From the NCBI GenBank assembly GCA_023402015.1, contig JAEXCU010000018.1:1-64000 (forward strand): a stretch of 64,000 bases of DNA, in the 5' to 3' direction. This document shows positions 7,808-17,218 of this stretch, piece by piece; within the stretch, counting starts at the first letter, position 1, and each line of letters starts with the position of its first letter. The position numbers and the translations under genes were made by a program. The notes beneath the pieces were generated by a model. That model searched no databases, was not told the DNA's origin, and was given only the letters and a program-made list of their open reading frames with translations. Source of the DNA: Pseudomonadota bacterium (GTDB taxonomy: Bacteria; Pseudomonadota; Alphaproteobacteria; Rs-D84).

Positions 7808-8487
7808 TATTGTCCCAGTCTAGCCAAAGCATCCGCAATAGTCAAGCCATCCCGTAAAACGGCCGCCGTGTTCATGGACAGGCCACGTTGCAGGGTCGCC
7901 CCACCCCGAACGCCGGTGCGGCCGCGTACCAAAACCCGTTCAGCGGTGTCTTTGGCCCCAAACAGCGGGAAAATTGTAATGTCGCCACATACATCGTTCA
8001 TTACAGATATTACATCCCCCAGGCACAGCGCATCTATAATGATACAGAAATATCCCCGCGGCCGAACCCGACGTAATGCAGCCTGCGTCCATTTATATAT
8101 ATCAACATTATGGTGGGCATTATGCTGGGCCGGCGTTCCGTGAAAATATGGGGGATTGGTTATTACCAAATCAAATGTTCGGTCGGTTTTCCATGTTAAT
8201 ATGTCATTCTGGACCAATTCTATGCAGCGTTTGTTTAGTTCTGCGTTCCGGGCGCAATCCAACAACATTTTTTCAGATATATCTAACCCGGTAATAGATG
8301 CATCGGGATTATTGGCCAAAATACATAATGACACCCCGCCCGTTCCAATGCCCACATCCAGAATTGTACGAACAGATTTCGGGGCAAATGCCGCCAGCCA
8401 GACCGCATCAGATGTTGGGTTGTATTGCCCGCGGAACATCTGAACACGCCCGCCCATCAGGGTAAAAATTGCTTGTTTTTGCGCCAT
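7807..8487 (-). CDS. TrmN6/YfiC-like adenine-N6 tRNA methyltransferase
   Basis: The 226-residue protein has a class I SAM-binding fold: ILDVGIGTGGVSLCIL (motif I), GLDISEKML, and the N6-adenine catalytic motif NPPY (ITNPPYFHG). Family members methylate A37 of tRNA1-Val. The phrase NPTSDAVWLAAF near the N-terminus is typical of the YfiC/TrmN6 group. I use the ATG at 8487 (MAQKQAIF); the ribosome binding site is weak. It heads the leftward operon ending with rpiB and is divergent from the membrane protein at 8526. The exact tRNA target cannot be told from sequence. Confidence 0.8.
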   Translation of the reverse strand: MAQKQAIFTLMGGRVQMFRGQYNPTSDAVWLAAFAPKSVRTILDVGIGTGGVSLCILANNPDASITGLDISEKMLLDCARNAELNKRCIELVQNDILTWKTDRTFDLVITNPPYFHGTPAQHNAHHNVDIYKWTQAALRRVRPRGYFCIIIDALCLGDVISVMNDVCGDITIFPLFGAKDTAERVLVRGRTGVRGGATLQRGLSMNTAAVLRDGLTIADALARLGQ

Positions 8488-8525
8488 GGCTATATAATAA
8501 TTCAATAAAATCAAAAGGCAAGTTT

Positions 8526-9533
8526 ATGTTTGACAAGACGATTGTCGTGCAAAGCGCGATAAGCGCATTTAATAATGCGGCGTTATATGCACCGGCTTTT
8601 TTATGGTGGGCGATTTTGGCGTTGCCGCTGTTTGCGCTGGTATATTTTTGTGGGAATTCTTTTCTGGAACGCATTGGTTGGACCCGCCGCGATTTGTTGG
8701 GACGGGTTTCCCTGGCCGCCGTCGTATTAATATTGGCGTGGTTGGTATTATTTGGTGGAAATTATGGTGTTTTGCGTGATGATGAAACGGTTCTGCCATT
8801 CGTTGTGGCGGTGATTGCATTTGTATCATCACTGTTTATTGGTTCGCATACACGAAAATGGAAATTGCCCGCATGGCGTGGCGAAACCCGCAGACGAAAA
8901 TTGGCAATTGTATCCACAGTTGTTTTGGCGATTGCGGCCATTGGATTGTCAGATACGCATGCATGGTGGGGACCAATGTTGCAAATCGGTGCAGTTGTAA
9001 TTGGTTTGGTAATGGGCAGATTGGCCAAGCGTGAAATGCGCCCAATTGCAGGAACGCTATTAATTATCTTGACCGCAACAACGGCGATTTTAATGCAACC
9101 CGAATTTTTCAGATTTGGACAATTGGGTTCATTGACGGTTTTTCATTTGTTGTTCTTGGTACTGATTGGTGGTGCGATTGCCGCAACGGCGGCCGTGGGT
9201 AATATTAATGCACGTGGTCGCATACGTCGGTCTTGGTTTGTTAAGTTAAAATGGCTGATGCGGTTTATTGTTATGTTGGCGATTGTTCTGTTTGTGATGA
9301 CGGAATCTGTGCCCGTGTTTTTGGGAATGATTGGGGCTATGTTCATTATGTTTGCAATGTCTGTGTGGCATGCGGAACGCACCGCGCCAGAACTGACAGA
9401 CCGGATGTTTGCGATTGTTTTGGGGCTGTTTGGCATTTTAACGACAATGCCGGTGATAACTGCGCTGGGGATACTGTATTGGATTAATTTATCCAATAAC
9501 GGCATATGGAAACAGTCCAAATTCTTGTTATAA
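8526..9533 (+). CDS. polytopic membrane protein of unknown function
   Basis: A 335-residue protein with about nine hydrophobic spans, for example around residues 20-42, 58-78, 88-104, 125-145 and 253-290. Arginine-rich loops (HTRKWKLPAWRGETRRRK) lie on the predicted inside. I recognise no family. The ATG at 8526 (MFDKTIVVQ) is preferred over the in-frame codon at 8469, which would overlap the divergent gene. It ends 82 bp before lpxA on the same strand, and a TATAAT-like box lies between them, so it may not share the lpx transcript. Confidence 0.75.
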   Translation: MFDKTIVVQSAISAFNNAALYAPAFLWWAILALPLFALVYFCGNSFLERIGWTRRDLLGRVSLAAVVLILAWLVLFGGNYGVLRDDETVLPFVVAVIAFVSSLFIGSHTRKWKLPAWRGETRRRKLAIVSTVVLAIAAIGLSDTHAWWGPMLQIGAVVIGLVMGRLAKREMRPIAGTLLIILTATTAILMQPEFFRFGQLGSLTVFHLLFLVLIGGAIAATAAVGNINARGRIRRSWFVKLKWLMRFIVMLAIVLFVMTESVPVFLGMIGAMFIMFAMSVWHAERTAPELTDRMFAIVLGLFGILTTMPVITALGILYWINLSNNGIWKQSKFLL

Positions 9534-9615
9534 TTGGTTATATTTATTTAATACAAATCAATTTATGAATAAGGTATCATTTTATGCGATATAATATAAT
9601 AAAGTGAGCCTTGTT

Positions 9616-10416
9616 ATGAGCATACATCCAACCGCAATTATTCATCCCGGTGCTGTTTTGGGCGCCGATTGCAAAATTGGTCCATATTGTATTGTTGGGC
9701 CAAATGTCGTATTGGGCGACCGTGTGGAATTAATATCCAATGTTGTCGTTGACGGAAAAACATCCATTGGTGATGATTCAATCGTATATCCTTTTGCCGT
9801 TCTGGGCGTGATGAGCCAGGATTTAAAATGGCAGGATGAATCCACCATGACCGGTCTGCGTATTGGTAAACGTTGCAAAATTCGCGAATATGTAACAATT
9901 CATTCTGGTACGCCTGCGTCCGACGGAACGGTTATCGGCGATGATTGCCAAATTATGGTTAATGCGCATATTGGACATGACTGCAAGGTTGGAAACAGCG
10001 TCGTAATGTCAAACCTGGTACAGATTGCCGGCCATGTAGAGGTGGAAGATTTCGTAATCATATCGGGTGGTGTATGCGTTTTGCAATTTGCACGTATCGG
10101 CCGCAATGCGTTTATTGGGGGAATGTCGGGGGTTGGCAATGATGTGTTGCCATATGCGATTTATGATGGCAATCCACGTGCAGTTTATCGCACAATTAAT
10201 CGTGTGGGATTGATGCGTCATGGGTTTACCAACGAAGACATGCATGCAATTCATTCGGTATATTCTGCTGTATTCCGCGAAGCGGACGGCACTGTTGCAG
10301 ACCGCCTGGCCAAGATTCGCAAAGAAGTTAAAAACAATAAATATGCCATGGATGCCATAGATTTTATTGAAAACCGTTCTAAACGCGGAATTGGTACATC
10401 TAAAAATGCAGAATAA
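9616..10416 (+). CDS. lpxA: UDP-N-acetylglucosamine acyltransferase
   Basis: LpxA transfers a 3-hydroxyacyl chain from acyl-ACP to UDP-GlcNAc, the first step of lipid A synthesis. The 266-residue protein shows left-handed beta-helix hexapeptide repeats (IHPGAVLGADCKIG..., IGDDCQIMVNAHIGHDC) and a helical C-terminus. H121 in NAHIGHDC matches the catalytic histidine of E. coli LpxA. I choose ATG 9616 (MSIHPTAIIHPG), which matches family N-termini, over GTG 9604. It overlaps lpxB by 11 bp. In most alphaproteobacteria lpxI sits between lpxA and lpxB; it is absent here. Confidence 0.95.
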   Translation: MSIHPTAIIHPGAVLGADCKIGPYCIVGPNVVLGDRVELISNVVVDGKTSIGDDSIVYPFAVLGVMSQDLKWQDESTMTGLRIGKRCKIREYVTIHSGTPASDGTVIGDDCQIMVNAHIGHDCKVGNSVVMSNLVQIAGHVEVEDFVIISGGVCVLQFARIGRNAFIGGMSGVGNDVLPYAIYDGNPRAVYRTINRVGLMRHGFTNEDMHAIHSVYSAVFREADGTVADRLAKIRKEVKNNKYAMDAIDFIENRSKRGIGTSKNAE

Positions 10417-11560
10417 AAGACCAAAAATATTTATTATCGCCGGCGAAGTATCTGGCGACGTGTTGGGTGCACATATTATGGGCGAAATGCCCGATGTGGA
10501 TTTTATTGGTATTGGTGGCGAAAACATGACAGCGTCCGGCCTGAATTCTTTGTTCCCTATGGCAGATTTATCTGTTATGGGTGTGATAGAGGTTCTGGCC
10601 CACGCACGAACATTAACGCGCCGAATAAATCAGACTGTGAATGCAATTATTGAATCAAAACCCGACCTGGTTTTAACAATTGATTCACCGGGATTCGCGC
10701 GCAGTGTTATAAAACAATTGCGTAAATCTGTGGCCGGCCAAGAATTGATTAAACGCGGGTTAAAATTTCATCATGTCGTTGCCCCCCAGGTATGGGCCTG
10801 GCGCGCAGGACGTGCAAAAAAATATGCTAAAACATTTGATAAACTGTATGCGTTTTTTGATTTTGAGGTGCCTTATTTTACAAAATATGGTTTAGATACC
10901 GTGGCGGTCGGTCATCCGATTGCAGATGGATTGGTTGGAAAATATAAACCCAAGGGAAAATCTGACGCCGCAGAGAAAATTATTACCTTGGTCCCAGGCA
11001 GTCGCATGTCAGAGGTAAAAAGATTAATGCCGATATTCCGTGATATCGCGCAACAATTGTCGGCAAATGGGTATATGGGATATAAATTTGTAATTCCGAC
11101 CGTGGAAACAACGGCAGCGTATGTGGCCGCGGATACAAAAAAATGGTCTGTGGAAACGACATTGGTGCCTGCGTCCCAACGATATGATGTTTATTCAAAA
11201 TCGTATATTGCAATTGTGGCCAGTGGTACTGTATCGGCCGAATTGGCAATGTTGCATATTCCAACAATTGTAATTTATAAAATGAATCCGATAACAACAT
11301 GGCTGGTTCGCCAGGTTATAAGAATTCGTTGGGTTTCATTGGTGAATATTTTATTAAAACGTGGTGTTTATCCTGAATTTTTGGGACCGGATGCGACGGC
11401 AGAAAATGTATTAAATGCCGTTCAACAATTAACCATTCCGGCCGTTCGTAAAAATATGCAAAATGATTTGGCATCTGCCGATGATTTATGGCGTCGCCCG
11501 GATGGCGCACCGGCCGCACTGGTTGCAGACAGCGTTCGCAATGCCATACACACCAAATAA
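10406..11560 (+). CDS. lpxB: lipid-A-disaccharide synthase
   Basis: LpxB joins UDP-diacylglucosamine and lipid X to form the lipid A disaccharide at the inner membrane. The 384-residue product has the family signatures IIAGEVSGDVLGAHIM, GIGGENM, LTIDSPGFA, HHVVAPQVWAWRAGRAK and LVPGSRMSEV, and the C-terminal ASGTVSAELAM motif (a GT-B fold). ATG 10406 lies inside the end of lpxA, giving an 11-bp overlap and probable coupling. A strong terminator follows. Confidence 0.95.
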   Translation: MQNKRPKIFIIAGEVSGDVLGAHIMGEMPDVDFIGIGGENMTASGLNSLFPMADLSVMGVIEVLAHARTLTRRINQTVNAIIESKPDLVLTIDSPGFARSVIKQLRKSVAGQELIKRGLKFHHVVAPQVWAWRAGRAKKYAKTFDKLYAFFDFEVPYFTKYGLDTVAVGHPIADGLVGKYKPKGKSDAAEKIITLVPGSRMSEVKRLMPIFRDIAQQLSANGYMGYKFVIPTVETTAAYVAADTKKWSVETTLVPASQRYDVYSKSYIAIVASGTVSAELAMLHIPTIVIYKMNPITTWLVRQVIRIRWVSLVNILLKRGVYPEFLGPDATAENVLNAVQQLTIPAVRKNMQNDLASADDLWRRPDGAPAALVADSVRNAIHTK

Positions 11561-11580
11561 ATAATTAAAAATATATAATA

Positions 11581-11613
11581 ACAGCGCCGCAAAAAATCGG
11601 CGCTGTTTTATTA
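11581..11613. terminator. lpxB terminator, probably bidirectional
   Basis: Stem ACAGCGCCG/CGGCGCTGT with a T-run on the plus side; it also faces the end of the gene at 11642. Confidence 0.85.
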
Positions 11614-11641
11614 TAGTTCGTTTTGGAACGCAGTTTTAATT

Positions 11642-14359
11642 TTATAACCCCAAACCTTCGGGCAGGTTTGTCAGTACGATGTCATTGTTGGTTGGTGATA
11701 CGCAATCGCCTTTTTGTGGCCCGCCCTGTAATGGGCACACCTGATTATCAGTGGACAGACTGGTTTGTGTGCACCAATTTTCTTTGGCAAACGATGACGT
11801 GATATTGGTGGGCGTAATTTTCATTGCGGCCGAACAATTTTTATCGTTTTCTGCGGTTGTGACGGGTAATGCAGATACACATTTTGCACTGGTGCCCCAT
11901 TTGCTGCGTCTGCCACCGTTTTCCCAGCACAGGCATGCCCCCCATGATTGTGTGTCAACATTCAAACCGTAATCGCGCGGACACATGTTTTCGTTGTCGC
12001 CGATTTTATATATAGAAACCAGGTCTGGCAATTTTTGCTGGCCACCACCGCCATATGCCAATGAACCATCAAATTTGGCAACACAGAAATCATCAGATGA
12101 ATACAGACCGTCTTTGATAAATTGCATCTCAACAAAACGTCCTTGCAGGTTCATGCATTGCGTGGACAGAATGTCAATTATTTGATTATATATTTCAGTT
12201 GCCACCCCAGTAGAACGTAAATTACGATGTTCCAGTGTGAAAACCTCGCCCGAAGAAATTTTATGGGAATTATCGCTGTTTGTTATTTCGGCCGTAATTT
12301 TGTCCTTTTTCAACATTCCATATCTGTTATATGTGTTGAATTCGCTGTCTGCGTCCAAGTAATACAGTGTTTCCTGTAATTGCTGGCCTTTGGCCACGCG
12401 GACTGTATCAAATCCACCGAATACTTTTTCAATCATTTCTTTATCTTTACAACTGTCAATTTTTGCCAGTTGCTTTGCGCATTCGGATTTATATGAACCG
12501 TATAAACCATTTCCCAGGTCAATATTTGTACCATTTGAATTGGTCGTTATTTCATATAATGTGAACCAATCGGGCGCCATTGTTGTCTTGAACAAACCAC
12601 TGTACGGATAGTAAAAGTTTTCATATCCTGTGCCACCGAATTTATCAAAGCATTGTTTGGCCACCGCGCGGCATGCCGTTAATGTATCTGTGTCTTGGCG
12701 GGTTTCTATGTATTCTGCAACGATATCTTCGTCAAACATGTGATTGCAAGAATTGATGTAATCACGACACATTTCTGTGGATAATGCAACCTTGTCAGGT
12801 TGTAATACAACACCGCTGTCGCCGGTTAATTCTTTCATTGCGGCGGTTAATGCGGCATCACCATTCATATAGCATGATGATACAAAATCAAAACATCCCT
12901 GTTTTATTTCTGAAACTTTGGATTTTTGTGCATAGTATATGTCCAGCAACGCTTTGTCCAAATATTCAGCCCAGACAACATCGGCCTGTTCTACACATTT
13001 GTCCAATGCGGGTTGTGCAAATTTCTTAACCCGTTTTTCAAAGTTCTGAACAAACGAACGATTTGTGGAAATCTTGGATAATTTTTGATCGGCGGAATCA
13101 ACCCCGCTGGCAAAGGTCAGCAATTTTTCCAATTCGTAAAACTTTTCAACGCCCGCAATTGGTTTGCCGGTTGAAATATCAATGAACTCACCGTTGTCCA
13201 AACATTTATGATATCCCGCCCCACAGACCTGTTCGCTAAGGACGGCCTGTTCTACATTACTTAAACATGTGGCAATATCGTCGGAATTATGTTTTTGACG
13301 ATTTTCCACGCGCGCCAGGTCCAGCATAGCGCTGCTTTCACGGACCGCGGATTTCATTTGTTTTTGTTTTTCAGTTATTGCGGTTTGCACCGTATTGCAA
13401 TCCTGTTCAATTGCCATCAGATACGCAGTTATTGCGCGTTGCAACGATGCATCATTACAATCGGCCCGAACCGCCGCGCGACATTGTGGGTAAACGGCGC
13501 TGTACAGATTTTGTCCGTTGTATGCGGCCACGGCCTGGCCTGCATCCATTGTGCCGAACGCATTTGTTGTATCAAACGATAAATTAATGCTGTTCAGGTC
13601 CGAATATTTGCCACCCACCGATGTGTCTTCGCCGCGAATGGAATTCATAATCGCCTGTAATAACGCCTTGGATGCAGATGTGTCAGATGTCAGGGCATTT
13701 TCCCCCTCAGACGCGGTGCGCATGGCGGTTGCCTGGGCCGCGGTCATGCCAACGACATCCAAATTTTCGGTAAATACGGTCAATTTTTCGCCGGCCTGTT
13801 GCATAACGTCGCGAACGTCGGCCAAATCATAAACACGATTACTGCACGAGCATCGTCTGTAATCGTCATTCTTTAATTTGCAAAACTGGTCCATGCACGT
13901 AAAGTACGCGTTTTTGCATTGCTCGTATTCTGCGCCTGTGCGTGTTTCTGTCATAACGGACGATGTCTGGTCAATTGCGGCGCGGGCAATGGTGGTTGCA
14001 CTGCGTGCGATTGGGGTTGACGATTGTGCGGTGCGCGTTGTTGTGGCGGCACGTGATACAGTTGCGTTGTTATTGGAGCGTGGGGCGATAGCGGAATTGG
14101 ATTTTGCGCTGCGTGCGGAATTTGCCGGTGTGCCACTGCGACTGGCAACCGTTTTTGTTGCGCCGGAATTTCGCGCCGCCACATTTTGCGTGCCACTGCG
14201 CGCAGATGATGCGCGTTCAGTTGTTGGTTTTGTCGTACTGATGCGTATTTGTGTTGGTGTGGCGTTTTGTCTGTTTGTTGCGTTTCCATCACGGACACCT
14301 GCGGCCGCAGTGCCCATGCACAGTATCGTTAAACAAACAAAAGAAAGAATTTTTTTCAT
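11642..14359 (-). CDS. large secreted cysteine-containing protein of unknown function
   Basis: The 905-residue product begins with a signal peptide (MKKILSFVCLTILCMGTAAA). Residues 20-135 are low complexity, rich in Ala, Thr, Ser, Arg and Asn (e.g. NARSGTQNVAARNSGATK). The rest contains many spaced cysteines, often as CxxxC pairs (QCKNAYFTCMDQFC, CSCSNRVYD, CRAVAKQCF), and is mostly helical in look. The C-terminus has CPLQGGPQKGDCVSP. It is probably exported and disulfide-bonded. I recognise no domain. It is monocistronic between the lpxB terminator and the divergent TMEM175-family gene. Confidence 0.75.
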   Translation of the reverse strand: MKKILSFVCLTILCMGTAAAGVRDGNATNRQNATPTQIRISTTKPTTERASSARSGTQNVAARNSGATKTVASRSGTPANSARSAKSNSAIAPRSNNNATVSRAATTTRTAQSSTPIARSATTIARAAIDQTSSVMTETRTGAEYEQCKNAYFTCMDQFCKLKNDDYRRCSCSNRVYDLADVRDVMQQAGEKLTVFTENLDVVGMTAAQATAMRTASEGENALTSDTSASKALLQAIMNSIRGEDTSVGGKYSDLNSINLSFDTTNAFGTMDAGQAVAAYNGQNLYSAVYPQCRAAVRADCNDASLQRAITAYLMAIEQDCNTVQTAITEKQKQMKSAVRESSAMLDLARVENRQKHNSDDIATCLSNVEQAVLSEQVCGAGYHKCLDNGEFIDISTGKPIAGVEKFYELEKLLTFASGVDSADQKLSKISTNRSFVQNFEKRVKKFAQPALDKCVEQADVVWAEYLDKALLDIYYAQKSKVSEIKQGCFDFVSSCYMNGDAALTAAMKELTGDSGVVLQPDKVALSTEMCRDYINSCNHMFDEDIVAEYIETRQDTDTLTACRAVAKQCFDKFGGTGYENFYYPYSGLFKTTMAPDWFTLYEITTNSNGTNIDLGNGLYGSYKSECAKQLAKIDSCKDKEMIEKVFGGFDTVRVAKGQQLQETLYYLDADSEFNTYNRYGMLKKDKITAEITNSDNSHKISSGEVFTLEHRNLRSTGVATEIYNQIIDILSTQCMNLQGRFVEMQFIKDGLYSSDDFCVAKFDGSLAYGGGGQQKLPDLVSIYKIGDNENMCPRDYGLNVDTQSWGACLCWENGGRRSKWGTSAKCVSALPVTTAENDKNCSAAMKITPTNITSSFAKENWCTQTSLSTDNQVCPLQGGPQKGDCVSPTNNDIVLTNLPEGLGL

Positions 14360-14501
14360 CTCTGATTAAATCTTAGCAAATTACAGAAATTCAGGGCAAG
14401 TGAAATATCGTAAATATCGGTGTCATTTTTTTAATATGAATTCTTGCCTGGGGCGACATAAGCCGCATTTATGTTATTATTTTATGCCAGAGGTTTAAAT
14501 T

Positions 14502-15104
14502 ATGGATAAAACACGTTTAGAAGCATTCAGCGACGGTCTTTTTGCCGTTGTTATTACCATTATGGTTTTGGAATTAAATGCACCAATTGGCGTGTCGTTA
14601 AAATCGCTGGCACCGTTGATTCCTGTGTTTCTCAGTTATGTGCTGAGTTTTATTTATGGCGCAATTTTTTGGATTAATCATCACCATTTGCTGGCGGCAA
14701 CGTGCCGGATAAACAGTTTGGTTTTATGGGCCAATCTGAACTTTTTGTTTTGGTTGTCGCTGATACCATTTTTCACCAGTTGGGTTGATGAAAATCATGC
14801 CAGTTCAGTCCCCGTGGCCGCATATGGGGTTTCAATGTTTATGGTGTTTGCATCATACCGTATTCTGGAATTGGTACTGTTTCGGGCAAACGATGAAGAT
14901 TCCGTTATTGTTAAAATTCTGCGTCCCGGCCGTCGCGAGAAAATATCAATGATTGCCATGTTGTTGGCGGTTGGGTTGGCGTTTGTACATCCGTATATCG
15001 CATTGGCGGTTTATATTGCGGTTGCGGCGATGTGGGTAATGCCCGAACGTGCATTGGACCGGGCCCTGGCGACCCAGGATATTTGTGCCCGCGGTAAAAA
15101 ATGA
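14502..15104 (+). CDS. TMEM175/DUF1211-family potassium channel-like protein
   Basis: The 200-residue membrane protein opens with MDKTRLEAFSDGLFAVVITIMVLEL. The R-x3-FSDG motif at the start of the first helix defines the bacterial TMEM175 (DUF1211) family, whose members form tetrameric K+-selective channels. A second conserved stretch, FWINHHHLL, ends helix 3. About five to six membrane spans are visible. No partner gene is adjacent; two tRNAs follow. Confidence 0.85.
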   Translation: MDKTRLEAFSDGLFAVVITIMVLELNAPIGVSLKSLAPLIPVFLSYVLSFIYGAIFWINHHHLLAATCRINSLVLWANLNFLFWLSLIPFFTSWVDENHASSVPVAAYGVSMFMVFASYRILELVLFRANDEDSVIVKILRPGRREKISMIAMLLAVGLAFVHPYIALAVYIAVAAMWVMPERALDRALATQDICARGKK

Positions 15105-15153
15105 TTTTTCTTGTTGCAAAACGTATTCAGTTAAGATAATATATCACACGCCT

Positions 15154-15240
15154 GCGGATATGGCGGAATTGGTAGACGCGCTAGTTTCAGGTACTAGTGG
15201 CAGCAATGCCTTGGAAGTTCGAGTCTTCTTATCCGCACCA
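15154..15240 (+). tRNA. tRNA-Leu (anticodon CAG)
   Basis: Acceptor GCGGATA/TATCCGC, encoded CCA, anticodon stem CTAGT/ACTAG with loop TTCAGGT, and a long variable arm as expected for leucine tRNA. Confidence 0.96.
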
Positions 15241-15282
15241 CACTTCGCTGCTGCGCAGCTTCGTGTGGCAGGCCACAGTTTT

Positions 15283-15358
15283 GGGGTTGTAGCTCAGTTG
15301 ATAGAGCGCTACGTTCGCATCGTAGAGGTCGTGGGTTTGAGTCCCATCAGCTCCACCA
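15283..15358 (+). tRNA. tRNA-Ala (anticodon CGC)
   Basis: Acceptor GGGGTTG/CAGCTCC, D-arm GCTC...GAGC, anticodon stem CTACG/CGTAG with loop TTCGCAT, T-arm GTGGG/CCCAT region and encoded CCA. Confidence 0.95.
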
Positions 15359-15365
15359 AAAATTA

Positions 15366-15390
15366 ATGCCCCGTCTGGGGCATTTTTTTA
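15366..15390. terminator. terminator after tRNA-Ala
   Basis: Stem ATGCCCC/GGGGCAT with loop GTCT, then seven Ts on the plus strand; also usable for the leftward MATE gene. Confidence 0.85.
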
Positions 15391-15391
15391 A

Positions 15392-16729
15392 TTATATTTT
15401 GTTTAAGTATTTGATTTTTACTTTGGCAGACTTTTTGCCAAACCACAACCAACAACATATGACAAACAATATTACCCGTGATGCCGGCATTGCCATCCAT
15501 ACCCCATTCAGGCCAAAGAAATGCGGCAGTACAAACAGGCATAATGGCAATGCAAAGAATGCGTCCCCATAAATCAGTAATGATGAATCGCGAATTTTAC
15601 CCGTTGCCTGATAGTAATATCCGGCAACACGTATTACGCCCAGCCATAAGAATGCGGTTGAACTGATAACCAATCCTTGGGCTGCGATTTGTGCGGTATT
15701 GCCATTCAGATTAAATAATTCAGGAAATACATTATGACCAATAATTGATACAATCATAAGAATAATACCAATAATAAATGCGGTATAATATCCCATGTTT
15801 CCCATTACGTTTTTGCGTAAATGCATTTTCCCACCATACAGGTATGCAACCAATGGTTGTACCCCCAGTGCCAAACCCGTCATCAGCAGCGACCCCAGTG
15901 ATTCAATTGCCCCGATAACTGTGTATGCCGCCAGACCGTCCACCCCGCCATAACGCAAAGATTGAAAATTGTGTAAAAATAACATCGCGATTATTGCAAA
16001 CTGATTTCCAAAAGACGGAATCCCGCTGATAACAATGTCTTTCAGATTTTGAATTTTTAACCGGAACATTTCTGCGCAATAACGCAATTGAGTGTATTTT
16101 GTGGAAAAATATATTAATCCGATAATAGATATAATCGCTTGGGACAAAATTGTTGCGTACGCGGCCCCTGCGATGCCGCCCTTTAATGGAAATATGAAAA
16201 TATAGTCCAGTAATATGTTTAGCAACAATCCGCCAATCGTCAGCCACATTGACAATATTGGACGCCCGTCATTACGAATAACCGCGGACGTGCCCATCAT
16301 TAACATTGATGCCAAACTGCCACAAACCATTATTTTGGCATAACGAAATGCACCAGACATTAAATCCGGTGTCGCCCCCAGTATTTCCAGCAAAGTGGTC
16401 AGAAAACAACCAATGCCCAGCATCATTGTGATACAAAATATAACCTGAAAACACAGCATGTTTCCAAATATTGTTTTTGCGTGTCCAATATCGCCGCTGC
16501 CCCGTGATTGAGATATTATTATTGCAGATCCACTGCCCAACATGTCCCCAACGGCGCCAAATAGCATTACCAATGGCCACGAAACCGCAACAGATGCCAG
16601 ACCAATTTTACCGGCACTTTGACCGATAAAAAATGTATCAATAATACTGTATGAACCGATAATCAGCATGCCAATCATGGACGGCAGCACATAAGACAAA
16701 AATAACCTGGTGTTTTTTGAAAATCTCAT
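15392..16729 (-). CDS. MATE-family efflux transporter
   Basis: The 445-residue protein has about twelve membrane helices and MATE signatures: MLIIGSYSIIDTFFIGQSAGKIGLASVAVSWPL in the first two helices and GSGSAIIISQSRGSGD after helix 2, with a matching pattern in the second half (LGLGVQPLVAYLYG). MATE proteins export drugs or metabolites using Na+ or H+. Substrate cannot be told. It stands alone, convergent with the tRNA pair, and has no clear ribosome binding site beyond AGGGAT before the ATG. Confidence 0.9.
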   Translation of the reverse strand: MRFSKNTRLFLSYVLPSMIGMLIIGSYSIIDTFFIGQSAGKIGLASVAVSWPLVMLFGAVGDMLGSGSAIIISQSRGSGDIGHAKTIFGNMLCFQVIFCITMMLGIGCFLTTLLEILGATPDLMSGAFRYAKIMVCGSLASMLMMGTSAVIRNDGRPILSMWLTIGGLLLNILLDYIFIFPLKGGIAGAAYATILSQAIISIIGLIYFSTKYTQLRYCAEMFRLKIQNLKDIVISGIPSFGNQFAIIAMLFLHNFQSLRYGGVDGLAAYTVIGAIESLGSLLMTGLALGVQPLVAYLYGGKMHLRKNVMGNMGYYTAFIIGIILMIVSIIGHNVFPELFNLNGNTAQIAAQGLVISSTAFLWLGVIRVAGYYYQATGKIRDSSLLIYGDAFFALPLCLFVLPHFFGLNGVWMAMPASRVILFVICCWLWFGKKSAKVKIKYLNKI

Positions 16730-16925
16730 AAATTTATCCCTGTTTTAGGCAGGTGCAATTTATAAAATAAAAAATATTATCACAAGGATAATTTTCATTG
16801 CGGGCGATAGTTTTTTTTATTGAAATATATGATAAAATTTGCTGCGGCAATGGCAGGTATTGTATATTTTTACAGAATTTTCTTGAATATGTGATTTCAA
16901 ACTGATAATATTGCATCTACAACAC

Positions 16926-17012
16926 GGGGATATGGCGGAATGGTAGACGCTGAGGACTTAAAATCCTTTGGTTATTGCAACCGTGTGGGTTCAAGTCCCA
17001 CTATCCCCACCA
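16926..17012 (+). tRNA. tRNA-Leu (anticodon TAA)
   Basis: Acceptor GGGGATA/TATCCCC, encoded CCA, anticodon loop CTTAAAA between GAGGA and TCCTT, long variable arm. Confidence 0.96.
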
Positions 17013-17060
17013 CCGATTTTCATTATGCCGCGCGCGGCGCGAAATTAAGAAAAGCGAGTA

Positions 17061-17096
17061 CCATACGAAGCCTTGGCGAAGTGTATGGCGGTTTTT
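17061..17096 (+). terminator. possible terminator between tRNA genes
   Basis: Stem CCATAC/GTATGG enclosing a second small stem, then CGGTTTTT. It lies between tRNA-Leu(TAA) and tRNA-Val. Confidence 0.4.
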
Positions 17097-17105
17097 AAAT
17101 ATGTT

Positions 17106-17182
17106 GGATGTGTAGCTCAGTTGGTTAGAGCGCTTCGTTCACATCGAAGAGGTCGTTAGTTCGAGTCTAATCACATCCACCA
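17106..17182 (+). tRNA. tRNA-Val (anticodon CAC)
   Basis: Acceptor GGATGTG/CACATCC, D-arm GCTC...GAGC, anticodon stem CTTCG/CGAAG with loop TTCACAT, encoded CCA. Confidence 0.95.
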
Positions 17183-17218
17183 AATGTTATCGTAATTATA
17201 ATTTTTCAGACCAACATT

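Noticed and set aside
15049..15366. 105-residue frame covering two tRNA genes
   Set aside because: The region is fully explained by tRNA-Leu(CAG) and tRNA-Ala(CGC).
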